From the NCBI GenBank assembly GCA_049291395.1, contig JBATPJ010000018.1:1-32722 (forward strand): 32,722 nucleotides of DNA, given 5' to 3'. How positions within the stretch are numbered: the first letter of the stretch is position 1; each line of letters starts with the position of its first letter. The notes under the pieces were generated by a model. The model ran no database searches, had not been told where the DNA came from, and was given only the letters and a program-made list of their open reading frames with translations. Shown piece after piece: positions 21,647 through 28,380 of the stretch. A program made the translations under genes and the position numbers. The stretch is from JAPUDQ01 sp049291395. Lineage in GTDB: Bacteria > Patescibacteriota > Saccharimonadia > Saccharimonadales > Saccharimonadaceae.

Positions 21647-21949
21647 CTATCGATGTATGCCATGCCAGGTCATACGTCCGCCGGCCTCAAGGGCGCTCCG
21701 ACAGCCAACCCTGGCTATCCTCCAGCCAAGTACAACGATCTTCGTATCGTTGAGACTTTCAGCTTCCGCTGCGCACATCTGAGTATCTGGTGCAGGTGGA
21801 TTCGCACGCTGTAATAGGCACGCGCCACACCGACGAAGTAGCTCGACATGATCGGGAGATAGCCCTCTCTCTTTATCGCCCTCAGGCAAAAAAATAGACC
21901 CTTCTGGGTCATCTGTTTTTATTTCTAGAAGTGATATTGTTTCTGGCAT
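21647..21949 (-). CDS. Hypothetical protein (100 aa)
   Basis: I do not recognise this protein. ATG at 21949 is chosen because a TATGAT box lies 9 nt upstream; the frame is open farther to 22006 but that part runs into a large hairpin. The product is soluble, with four Cys (CGACLL near 49-54 and two later), which may bind metal or be chance. It lies 46 nt before tig, possibly transcribed with it. Confidence 0.45.
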   Translation of the reverse strand: MPETISLLEIKTDDPEGSIFLPEGDKERGLSPDHVELLRRCGACLLQRANPPAPDTQMCAAEAESLNDTKIVVLGWRIARVGCRSALEAGGRMTWHGIHR

Positions 21950-21978
21950 ACGAGTACCATCATAGCATAACCAGCTTG

Positions 21979-22022
21979 CCCACCCTAATGCCTCATGGAT
22001 AATCATGAGATATTAGGGTGGG
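21979..22022. repeat. Large interrupted palindrome
   Basis: CCCACCCTAAT (21979-21989) pairs with ATTAGGGTGGG (22012-22022), then CTCATG with CATGAG (21992-21997 and 22004-22009) around a 6-nt loop: 17 bp with one small internal loop. A second hairpin GGAGC-GAAGG-GCTCC follows at 22021-22035. It lies after the 22043 gene on the minus strand and could end its transcript, although no T-run follows. It shares GCCTCATGGATAA with 18724-18736. Confidence 0.55.
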
Positions 22023-22042
22023 AGCGAAGGGCTCCCTGTGCT

Positions 22043-22234
22043 TCACCTCTGTTCGCGACGGCTCAAAACGATGCCCAGACGGAACAGGATGAAGGTAACG
22101 ATAAAACATACGAGCGCAATCAAGATCCACACAGGCCTTGACTGCGCGGGTACTCTTTCGAATACCAGAAGCGTGGTCGCGGAGCAGGCGCTCCCGCAGA
22201 ACATGCTGGAGAAAAAGAATGCTAGTTTGCTCAC
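22043..22234 (-). CDS. Small membrane protein (63 aa)
   Basis: I recognise no family. I favour a GTG start at 22234, with AAGG about 9 nt upstream; the frame stays open to a GTG at 22309. Two hydrophobic segments (about residues 3-23 and 32-54) suggest a membrane hairpin, ending in basic RREQR. The promoter at 22319 precedes it. If the upstream start is used, the extra 25 residues are polar and could be a cytosolic tail. Confidence 0.45.
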   Translation of the reverse strand: MSKLAFFFSSMFCGSACSATTLLVFERVPAQSRPVWILIALVCFIVTFILFRLGIVLSRREQR

Positions 22235-22318
22235 GGAAGTTCCCTTCGCTAGTGCCACGGGATATCCGCGGCGATGGTTTGTGCGTGCGGTAGACGGTGC
22301 GTCCACCACAACATCTCT

Positions 22319-22327
22319 ATTATAGCA
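22319..22327 (-). promoter_or_regulatory. Extended -10 promoter upstream of the 22043 gene
   Basis: The minus strand reads TGCTATAAT, a perfect extended -10. Its last bases are part of a 22-nt sequence (22322-22301) that recurs at 26849-26828 next to another extended -10. Confidence 0.6.
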
Positions 22328-22380
22328 TATTATGATATATATTGCAATGTTGTCACGATTCTGACGCTATTGCATCTCTG

Positions 22381-23730
22381 TTAGACGTCTAATTCATCGC
22401 GGCTACGAAGGCGAGAATTGCGCTGTTGGCGCCGACGGTCGATGACCGTGCTGACGACGCGTTCAAGGGAGAGCTCCTGCTCTGTCTCGCTGGCGACATC
22501 TTTGAGCTTGTACATCTCGTCGCGGATCTCGTGCTCACCGACGAAGAGGAGGTAGTTGATCTTTTGCTTCACGGCTGTGCGGATCTGCTTGTCGATGCTT
22601 CGGCCGGTCATATCGATCGCTACACGGACGCCTTCTTCACGTAGTTCATCTGCTAGTTTGCGGGCAGGTTTCTGGATGTCACCGAGCACGACCATATAGA
22701 CATCTGTCGTTGAGACAAATTCTGGTAGCAGTCCGTGGATCTCGAGGAAAAGCTGCATCATCGTCAGCCCTGGCGCAAAGCCAACTGTCGGTACCGGCTC
22801 AGCCCCAAACAGCCCGACGAGGCCATCGTAGCGGCCACCGCCAAACATCGCACGGTTGTTGTCGGGATGGTTGTCGAAGACCTCAAACACCATGCCGGTG
22901 TAGTAGTCAAATCCCCGCATCAGGCTGATGTCAAAGCCGGCATTCTCGACACCAGCTTCGTGTAGCAGTGTGAAGAGCTCTTGGACTTCGCGGACGACAT
23001 CACTATCAAGTAGTTCCTTCGGCAAGCCGGCCATCGTGGTCGCTTCGAGTAGTTTGCCAATCTTTTGCATGCCTTCGTGCTGTTGCTCGGGACCGAAGAT
23101 ATCACGTGCTTGCTGATCGAAATCTTCTCGCGCGAGCTTGTCTTTGCGGTCAAACAGCTTGATCATCAGCTGAGACTGGACGACGTCGAGACCGAGATAT
23201 TCGCTCATCATGAGATTGATCATGCGACGGTTGTTGACGCGGATCGTATACATGTCTTTCGTCGCGCCAAATGATCGCATGATACGGTCAGCCATGACGA
23301 TGATCTCAGCGTCGGCTGTCACGCCGTCGACACCGAAGATGTCGGCGTTGAGCTGCCAAAACTCGCGCTCGCGACCACGCTGCGGGCGCTCATAGCGCAT
23401 AAACTGCGCGATATTGTACCAGCGCACCGGATAGCCGAGCTCCTGGCGACGAGCAGCCACCATGCGGCTGACACTCGGGGTCATCTCAGGACGGATGGCG
23501 ACATTGCGACCGCCACGATCGGTAAACTGATAGGTCTGTTCGTTGACGATCTCTTGGCCGGTCTTGGCGGCGTAGATCTCGAGTGGCTCGAGTAGCGGCG
23601 CATCATAGGCCTCATAGCCGAAACCTTCGACAACTTTGCGCCATTTGCCAAATATATAGCCACGCACCCGCATCTCCTCGGGGTAAAAATCATGTGAACC
23701 TTTGTACGGTTGTGGTGATAATCCGCTCAT
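22381..23730 (-). CDS. hisS: Histidyl-tRNA synthetase
   Basis: A class II synthetase that charges tRNA-His, 449 residues from ATG at 23730. GSHDFYPEE (11-19) starts the motif-1 region; RPEMTP (80-85) and RYERPQRGREREFWQ (112-126) form motif 2. MRGFDYYTG (271-279) is the HisRS-specific histidine-binding loop and GGGRYDGL (297-304) is next to it. The anticodon-binding domain is at the C-terminus. An alternative TTG start at 23769 would add 13 residues. I prefer ATG because a 7-codon frame (23750-23727) with AGGTG in front ends in TGA overlapping this ATG, which would allow coupled initiation. Confidence 0.94.
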   Translation of the reverse strand: MSGLSPQPYKGSHDFYPEEMRVRGYIFGKWRKVVEGFGYEAYDAPLLEPLEIYAAKTGQEIVNEQTYQFTDRGGRNVAIRPEMTPSVSRMVAARRQELGYPVRWYNIAQFMRYERPQRGREREFWQLNADIFGVDGVTADAEIIVMADRIMRSFGATKDMYTIRVNNRRMINLMMSEYLGLDVVQSQLMIKLFDRKDKLAREDFDQQARDIFGPEQQHEGMQKIGKLLEATTMAGLPKELLDSDVVREVQELFTLLHEAGVENAGFDISLMRGFDYYTGMVFEVFDNHPDNNRAMFGGGRYDGLVGLFGAEPVPTVGFAPGLTMMQLFLEIHGLLPEFVSTTDVYMVVLGDIQKPARKLADELREEGVRVAIDMTGRSIDKQIRTAVKQKINYLLFVGEHEIRDEMYKLKDVASETEQELSLERVVSTVIDRRRQQRNSRLRSRDELDV

Positions 23731-23782
23731 AATGCTGATAATTGTTGCATGTTTCACCTCATTTTGCAAGGATTAGCGATTT

Positions 23783-23903
23783 GAACCTCCCGAACATCCC
23801 TCGAGGGGCAATTGGCCGTGACGGCAACGGCCAGCCAAGGCGCAGGCTAATCAGTTGGCGGCTGGACGAATTTGTCCCGAGCGGGATGTTCAGGAGGAGG
23901 TTC
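23783..23903 (+). ncRNA. Structured repeat element, copy B
   Basis: The 121-nt element has a core (23805-23878) equal in length to copy A's with five substitutions. The closing stem is a different sequence: GAACCTCC (23783-23790) with GGAGGTTC (23896-23903), and GAACATCCC (23792-23800) with GGGATGTTC (23883-23891), separated by a C/AGGA internal loop. In the capped arm GCTAA/TTGGC replaces GCCAA/TTGGC, giving a G-U wobble on the plus strand only. It lies between hisS and the methyltransferase gene. Confidence 0.65.
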
Positions 23904-23956
23904 AAAATGAGTAGTATCTCACTTGTGCGAGCCCATTGCTCATCGCCAATTGCAAA

Positions 23957-24487
23957 TTATGAATTGTGTTGTCTCGACCACTCATATATCGCGATGGCGG
24001 CGGCGTGACCGACGTTGAGGCTACGCGTGCTGCCGTATTGGTCGATATGGAGGGTCTTGTCGACAGCGCTGAGAAATTCCTCCGAGAGACCAGGGCCTTC
24101 TTGACCGAAGACGAGGCAGAGCTTTTCGGGTAGCATGGTGTGCTGCAGCGACTCAGATGCGACGTTGTTTTCGATAGCATAGACAGCGACGCCGCGGGAC
24201 CGTAGATCAGCGACGAATTCCTCGATGGTCGGATGGTGATAGACATGGAGATATTTGTTCGTGGCCATGGCACCGCGTTTGTTCCACTGACGTCGTCCGA
24301 CGATATGCACCCGCCTCACACCGAAGCCATTGCCCGTACGCACGATCGAACCCATGTTGAAATCCCTCAGCGTGTTTTCGCAGGCAATCTCCAGCTCGAC
24401 ACCATTCTCGTCCAGCTCGGCGATGATATCTTCATGGCTGCGGCCTTTGAGGTGATCGAGGAGGTTGCGAGGGTCGTCAGGCAGCAA
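23957..24487 (-). CDS. SpoU/TrmH-family RNA 2'-O-methyltransferase
   Basis: A SPOUT-fold enzyme that methylates a ribose 2'-OH in tRNA or rRNA using S-adenosylmethionine; the target cannot be named. The protein has 176 residues. Motif 1 is NMGSIVRTGNGFGV (44-57) with the catalytic Arg, motif 2 is FGQEGPGLS (127-135) and motif 3 is GSTRSLNVGHAAAIAIYEW (152-170). The start seems to be TTG at 24487: a stop lies just upstream in frame and AGGAG is 10 nt before. It overlaps the end of the phosphatase-like gene by 11 nt, so the two are coupled. Confidence 0.88.
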   Translation of the reverse strand: MLPDDPRNLLDHLKGRSHEDIIAELDENGVELEIACENTLRDFNMGSIVRTGNGFGVRRVHIVGRRQWNKRGAMATNKYLHVYHHPTIEEFVADLRSRGVAVYAIENNVASESLQHTMLPEKLCLVFGQEGPGLSEEFLSAVDKTLHIDQYGSTRSLNVGHAAAIAIYEWSRQHNS

Positions 24488-25049
24488 GGGTCATTTTCTC
24501 CTCACGAGTCATATACATCGACCCTTCCATGATCAAATCTACCTTTGGCTTTCCACCATCAAGATGCAATGATACGATACTTCCCGGAGCAAGGAGCCCA
24601 TCTGGTTCATGATCAACCCATTTATCGCTCAATCCTAACTCACGCTGTATCATAGCGCGGATCGCACGACCAGACATGACTGCGACATATACACCAGGTA
24701 AACGATCCTGAATGAGCCACCCCTGCGTCGCCTCGACTACTGCAACTCGTGGCATACCACGATGATTGAGTGCTGGTTGATTATCGACTTGTATACCCCA
24801 ATTCGTCACACCAGCTATCTGCCTCGCCATCGCGTGCGCGCGTGGACCATCTGATACTTCAAGCTTTCGCACTTCATTCTTTGGGATATAATCCCTAAGC
24901 CATGTCGCTGCGGCTATCGCCTGTCGCACACCAGCTGGCGATAACGGACTCATCTCTTTACGATCAACTTCGGGCATAGCAGGCGTGCTGCCATGAATTA
25001 ACGCATGACCATTGCGAATAATAATTAGTTTCTTCTCGCCCTCGCTCAT
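24477..25049 (-). CDS. Histidine-phosphatase-fold protein lacking catalytic His
   Basis: The protein has 190 residues. The fold is suggested by LIIIRNGHA (8-16) where the family has LxRHGxx, by SPLSPAGVRQA (34-44) where it has LTxxGxxQA, by SDGPRAHAMA (66-75) for the SxxxRAxxTA segment, and by VMSGRAIRAMI (124-134) where it has THGGxIRxLL. Both catalytic histidines are therefore missing (Asn13, and Ser126 or Gly127). It may bind phosphate or nucleotide without catalysis. ATG at 25049 is chosen for GGGAGG 4 nt upstream; upstream starts at 25082 and 25175 lack support. It is the first gene of a unit with the SpoU gene. Confidence 0.6.
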   Translation of the reverse strand: MSEGEKKLIIIRNGHALIHGSTPAMPEVDRKEMSPLSPAGVRQAIAAATWLRDYIPKNEVRKLEVSDGPRAHAMARQIAGVTNWGIQVDNQPALNHRGMPRVAVVEATQGWLIQDRLPGVYVAVMSGRAIRAMIQRELGLSDKWVDHEPDGLLAPGSIVSLHLDGGKPKVDLIMEGSMYMTREEKMTLAA

Positions 25050-25122
25050 TTGCCTCCCAGTATCTACCGCAATATATTTCATGTCAACAAGACGGCTGCC
25101 GTATTCTATCAACCAATAGGTA

Positions 25123-25151
25123 TTGCTTAATTCAATAGTATGTGCTATAAT
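25123..25151 (+). promoter_or_regulatory. Promoter of the 25193 gene
   Basis: TTGCTT (25123-25128) and an extended -10 TGCTATAAT (25143-25151) are 17 nt apart. The transcript would start near 25158, leaving a short leader with AAAGG. Confidence 0.7.
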
Positions 25152-25192
25152 AAATCCAGTTTCGCACATCAACAACTAGAAAGGTCATCGCC

Positions 25193-25735
25193 ATGATGAA
25201 TCTTGCAGGAATCACTGACGCCGACCGTCAGATCGGTTATGAGCTGGGGCACTCCGGTATCCCTGTCGTTGAAGCAAGCCCAACAGAGGTCAGACGTTCC
25301 AGGGTGCCGTTCACGCTTGCAGGTCGGCTTGGAAGCTTCTACTTTCTCCGCTACAGGGACTACTGGAGCGTGACTGGCAACCTCCCCCTGGGGATTGCCG
25401 AGAAGCTCTACGACGATCCTATTGGCAGAACGGACGTTCGAGTCGCTGGCAACCGTTCATGCCTCTCACCTGCAGAATGTGCTGTTCGTCTCATGGATGA
25501 CGGCAGCTACGTACTAGGCAGCCGCTGGGGCAACACCGTTGAAGGGTTCAGTAGCCTTGGCGAGTATGTCCTGCGCAGCGAACCTGGGGTCATGGGGCCA
25601 AATCCCATACTCCACGATGACCCAGCCGCAAAGGCTGCGAAGTTGTACATCACTTCATACGATATCGACAGCCAAGAAGGTCTCGACCTCTTCGCTCGTA
25701 CGGTACGAGAGGAAGTGATTAAGGTCGCCGTGTAG
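25193..25735 (+). CDS. Hypothetical protein (180 aa)
   Basis: I do not recognise this protein. It is soluble and mixed alpha/beta, without Cys clusters or membrane segments. AAAGG lies 8 nt before ATG at 25193, and a second in-frame ATG follows directly. A consensus promoter upstream and a strong terminator downstream define a single-gene unit, so expression is likely substantial. It is divergent from the phosphatase-like gene. Confidence 0.65.
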   Translation: MMNLAGITDADRQIGYELGHSGIPVVEASPTEVRRSRVPFTLAGRLGSFYFLRYRDYWSVTGNLPLGIAEKLYDDPIGRTDVRVAGNRSCLSPAECAVRLMDDGSYVLGSRWGNTVEGFSSLGEYVLRSEPGVMGPNPILHDDPAAKAAKLYITSYDIDSQEGLDLFARTVREEVIKVAV

Positions 25736-25764
25736 CGAAACCCATTCCCCCGCTCGTGCAGTAG

Positions 25765-25800
25765 ATAGAAGTTCCTGCGCAAGCGGGGACTTCTATTTTT
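25765..25800 (+). terminator. Terminator of the 25193 gene
   Basis: ATAGAAGTTCC (25765-25775) pairs with GGGACTTCTAT (25786-25796, one wobble) around a loop of about 10 nt, followed by TTTTTATA. Confidence 0.85.
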
Positions 25801-25844
25801 ATAGAGAATGAAATTGTCAAATAAATAATAGTTAGGCAAGTTAA

Positions 25845-25872
25845 AAAAAGATAAGCAAATGCTTATCTTTTT
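25845..25872. terminator. Terminator after tRNA-Leu
   Basis: AAAAAGATAAGC (25845-25856) pairs with GCTTATCTTTTT (25861-25872) around an AAAT loop, with A/T runs on both sides. It starts 5 nt past the tRNA 3' end and can work in both directions. Confidence 0.85.
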
Positions 25873-25876
25873 ATCC

Positions 25877-25961
25877 TGGTGCGGATGACTGGACTTGAAC
25901 CAGCACGCCCGAAGGCATATGCTCCTAAGGCATACGTGTATACCAATTTCACCACATCCGC
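25877..25961 (-). tRNA. tRNA-Leu (anticodon UAG)
   Basis: The 85-nt class II tRNA has acceptor GCGGATG/CATCCGC, a D-arm GTGGTGAAATTGGTATAC typical of leucine tRNAs, and anticodon loop CTTAGGA in stem TATGC/GCATA. It also has a short variable arm GCC-TTC-GGGC, a T-loop TTCAAGT and an encoded CCA. Anticodon UAG reads CUN codons. Confidence 0.93.
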
Positions 25962-25985
25962 ATAATATATATTGTAATGTAACAG

Positions 25986-26093
25986 CTCGCCTGAGGCGAG
26001 AGGCATATGGTCACCTTTGGCGACCCCCGAACTTCGCTATCAAAAGCATAGCTTTTGTCGGAAGATTCGTTTCCGAACTGCCACTGGCAGTTC
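25986..26093 (-). other. Chain of five hairpins upstream of tRNA-Leu
   Basis: Stems are CTCGCC/GGCGAG (25986-26000), GGTCACC/GGCGACC (26009-26025), CAAAAGC/GCTTTTG (26041-26057), TCGGAA/TTCCGA (26058-26076) and GAACTGCC/GGCAGTTC (26075-26093); the last two share two bases. In the second, the minus strand gives a G-U wobble where the plus strand gives A-C, so an RNA on the tRNA's strand is likelier. No coding frame is seen. Confidence 0.5.
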
Positions 26094-26104
26094 TCACCTA
26101 AGGC

Positions 26105-26151
26105 ATACGTGTATACGATTACTTGCGTTTCACGCAGTCACCACTATCCGC
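26105..26151 (-). repeat. tRNA-Leu-like 47-nt direct repeat, copy 1
   Basis: The 47-nt unit matches 26209-26255 with one mismatch. At 26097-26116 it shares 20 identical bases with the anticodon/D-arm part of tRNA-Leu (25924-25943), and it ends in TCACCACTATCCGC, nearly the tRNA's 5' end in reverse. It looks like a 5'-half tRNA copy with extra bases in the D arm. Confidence 0.7.
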
Positions 26152-26208
26152 GTAAGTTGTTGAATACGATAGTTTTGCGTCATTTCGGACACTCAGCGCG
26201 TGACACGT

Positions 26209-26255
26209 ATACGTGTATACGATTACTTGCGCTTCACGCAGTCACCACTATCCGC
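26209..26255 (-). repeat. tRNA-Leu-like 47-nt direct repeat, copy 2
   Basis: This is the second copy, 104 nt from the first, with one difference. In both, a small D-arm hairpin (TGCGT-GAA-ACGCA or TGCGT-GAA-GCGCA on the minus strand) stays paired, the second through a G-U wobble. No complete tRNA can be folded from either copy. Confidence 0.7.
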
Positions 26256-26271
26256 ATACTATGATTATACG

Positions 26272-26691
26272 TCAGGTAGACTCAACTCGCATCAATTCTT
26301 TTACTACTTTGACTAATTGATTTGCCAACTCTAACTTACGCTCTGCAGCATCCAGCTCGTCAAGTAACTCACGAACCCGCAACCCCAACTCTCCATTCAC
26401 CCGTACCTGCTCAGCAAGGCTTGCCCTATCTTCAGGTGCTAAGCTCGTCACCTCGACAAATTGCCCCACCACGGCAGGATTAATTACCAGGCTAGACCGC
26501 AATATATTTCTGACGGTTTCGGGACTATCATGTTCGAATAGGCTCATCAACGCCTCTATCCCACGTACAACCACGCCTGTCGGGATAGACGGGTCACCAC
26601 TTTCGATCGTGCGCAACAATTCACTAAGTGCGTTTTGTTGTGCAATCTTGTCCAGCCTCACATATCTCTCATTCTCTCCTGATTCTGCCAT
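26272..26691 (-). CDS. Hypothetical protein (139 aa), coiled-coil end
   Basis: I do not recognise this protein. It is soluble and helical; the last 40 residues (LRVRELLDELDAAERKLE and after) look like a coiled coil. ATG at 26691 is preferred over a TTG at 26715, but no clear ribosome site is visible for either. It follows the candidate small RNA and its terminator, and lies upstream of the tRNA-Leu region. Confidence 0.6.
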   Translation of the reverse strand: MAESGENERYVRLDKIAQQNALSELLRTIESGDPSIPTGVVVRGIEALMSLFEHDSPETVRNILRSSLVINPAVVGQFVEVTSLAPEDRASLAEQVRVNGELGLRVRELLDELDAAERKLELANQLVKVVKELMRVEST

Positions 26692-26749
26692 AGAATACAG
26701 CGTATCGTAGTACAAGTAGTCATAGCAAGGATAAGCACATCTAAGTATG

Positions 26750-26874
26750 AAAAAAGACGCTACGCGTCTTGATCACTAGGCCCTTCTCGGTGGTAGAAGG
26801 CCAGTGCCGCTTCTCCGTAACTACGATGTCCACCACAACAACTCCATTAACGGTCGGCACTGACTCCCTACCTA
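26750..26874 (-). ncRNA. Candidate small RNA with own promoter and terminator
   Basis: The minus strand has a TTGCAT/TGCTATCAT promoter pair (-10 at 26886-26881). About 110 nt later comes an intrinsic terminator AAGACGC-GTA-GCGTCTT with TTTT (26770-26750). Between them is a 12-bp stem with two bulges (CACTGGCCTTCT with AGAAGGGCCTAGTG) and the 22-nt sequence shared with 22301-22322. It could encode a 29-residue peptide from GTG, but an untranslated RNA seems as likely. Confidence 0.45.
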
Positions 26875-26900
26875 CATATGATGATAGCATAAGCCGTTTA

Positions 26901-27806
26901 CTATGCAAATAACGATTGTGGTGCATGTGGAAAACTCGCGCGCAAGGCTGCACGCTGGGTATCTGTGAGCCCGGCCAGTGCCAAGTCATCCCCTATCAGT
27001 GATGAGATAATATCATACTCGTCGGGGAAAACGCGTTCCAGCGCCGTCGCGATATGGCGTCTTTCACTATCAAGATCGGCTAATTCAGCGAATAGCCGTC
27101 GGCTCTGGCCAGCTGCCAGTCTCGAGCGCAGCTGCTGCTGGAGTAGACCATAGCACAAATCAACTTCTGCTCCGTCTCCCTCTGATAGCTCGTCGCACTG
27201 TCCGCACGCCCTGATACATTCCCCGAGCGCCACAAGACCCGGCACCGATACCCAATGGATAGATGAAGCACGTATCTCAGACAGTACATGCCCTAGTAAG
27301 GCTTCTACGCCGACTAATGTTCGATCGACATTGTCCCGCGTGATATCCACACTCCGCTCGCCATCGTCGGTCGAGAGATAGACACGATGGGACAACCGAA
27401 TCGTAGGCCCAAGATCATCGTCGCTATCAGTCGACTCAACGATTGCATGCCATCCCGTTACGATTCCGGTGATGACGCTATATTCACCATCCGTACGCGA
27501 ACTAAGGAAGAGTGGCTCTCCGATCGTTAATAATTCCTCAATCTTATCAAACTCAATCCCTGTCATACACGGTGGTCGTTCAGTTGATCGACGTGCGATA
27601 CAGCCGAGAACCCGACGAGGAGAGGCCTGTCCAGCCGCAAGCATCTCATTGGCTGCACCCCTGACCGTCTCGCCCGTGACTTTCATCCGTGCACCAAGAC
27701 AAAGCTCAGGATCACCACCCTGATCGCAACCAAGATTAGGGTCACAACCACCGTTCATGGCGCCACTGTGAACAGCGCGATCGATATCAATACTTACCTC
27801 ACTCAT
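26901..27806 (-). CDS. Hypothetical protein (301 aa), Cys-rich N-terminus
   Basis: I do not recognise this protein. The first 80 residues have Cys in CDPNLGCDQGGDPELC and later in VLGC and PPCM, with another CIRACGQC cluster near residues 198-205. Metal binding is possible but not shown. There is no signal peptide or membrane segment. The start ATG at 27806 has an extended -10 TGATACAGT 7 nt upstream whose TGA is the rsmD stop codon, so the gene starts a leaderless transcript at the very end of rsmD. Confidence 0.6.
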   Translation of the reverse strand: MSEVSIDIDRAVHSGAMNGGCDPNLGCDQGGDPELCLGARMKVTGETVRGAANEMLAAGQASPRRVLGCIARRSTERPPCMTGIEFDKIEELLTIGEPLFLSSRTDGEYSVITGIVTGWHAIVESTDSDDDLGPTIRLSHRVYLSTDDGERSVDITRDNVDRTLVGVEALLGHVLSEIRASSIHWVSVPGLVALGECIRACGQCDELSEGDGAEVDLCYGLLQQQLRSRLAAGQSRRLFAELADLDSERRHIATALERVFPDEYDIISSLIGDDLALAGLTDTQRAALRASFPHAPQSLFA

Positions 27807-27813
27807 TATTGCT

Positions 27814-27822
27814 ACTGTATCA
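27814..27822 (-). promoter_or_regulatory. Extended -10 overlapping the rsmD stop
   Basis: TGATACAGT on the minus strand ends 7 nt before the ATG at 27806. Its first three bases are the rsmD stop codon. Confidence 0.55.
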
Positions 27823-28380
27823 CAAATGTGTGCGCATATAGAAGCCTAGCTGCGCATCGCCATACGAACGAGTATCGGTACGAGAGAGCGATGGTATCTC
27901 CGGCAGATCTTGCTTGCCGGGCCACGATAGGACAAATTGCCCGTCTGACTGCAGATGCATGGCCAGCCGTGCAATTGTCGACGGCTGCAGATCGCCGTAC
28001 GGTGGGTCAGCGAAGATCAGATCAAATGTCGGGGTATCCTCCGCCTCGGCAGCTGCCGTGACAGTGTCCCACTGGGCAATACTACCTTTGATCAGCCTCA
28101 CGTCATCGGCTACACCAAGCATCTCGATGTTTTTCATGATGACATCTTGCGCCAGGCGGTCTCTCTCGATGAATGTCACATGCGCCGCTCCACGACTCAG
28201 CGACTCAAGCCCCAAACTTCCCGAGCCAGCGAAGGCATCCAGCACCGTCAAGCCATCGAGATCGCCGAGGATATTAAACAGTGAGCTCCGGATCCGATCG
28301 CCCATCGGATGCGTCTTGAAGCTATCACTCGTCGCAATCGTTCGACCGCCGAACCGTCCCGCGATGATACGCAGGCTCAT
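27820..28380 (-). CDS. rsmD: 16S rRNA (guanine-N2)-methyltransferase RsmD
   Basis: RsmD methylates G966 of 16S rRNA. The protein has 186 residues, normal length. MSLRIIAGRFGGR is the typical N-terminus, DAFAGSGSLG (48-57) is the SAM-binding loop, FIERD (70-74) is the acidic motif II and DPPY (125-128) is the catalytic motif IV. Its ATG overlaps the stop of the upstream gene (ATGA), so translation is coupled to it. Confidence 0.92.
   Translation of the reverse strand: MSLRIIAGRFGGRTIATSDSFKTHPMGDRIRSSLFNILGDLDGLTVLDAFAGSGSLGLESLSRGAAHVTFIERDRLAQDVIMKNIEMLGVADDVRLIKGSIAQWDTVTAAAEAEDTPTFDLIFADPPYGDLQPSTIARLAMHLQSDGQFVLSWPGKQDLPEIPSLSRTDTRSYGDAQLGFYMRTHL

Noticed and set aside
25962..26271. CRISPR array or tRNA cluster
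   Set aside because: Only two repeat copies, no regular spacers, and no complete second tRNA can be folded.
26820..26850. Trp-rich leader peptide (tandem TGG codons) suggesting trp attenuation
   Set aside because: The downstream gene is not a tryptophan gene, and the ATG lacks a ribosome site; the TGGTGG is part of a motif shared with 22301-22322.
26741..26989. Minus-strand frame through the candidate small RNA
   Set aside because: It runs through a promoter and an intrinsic terminator and overlaps the 3' end of another gene, so at most a short part could be translated.
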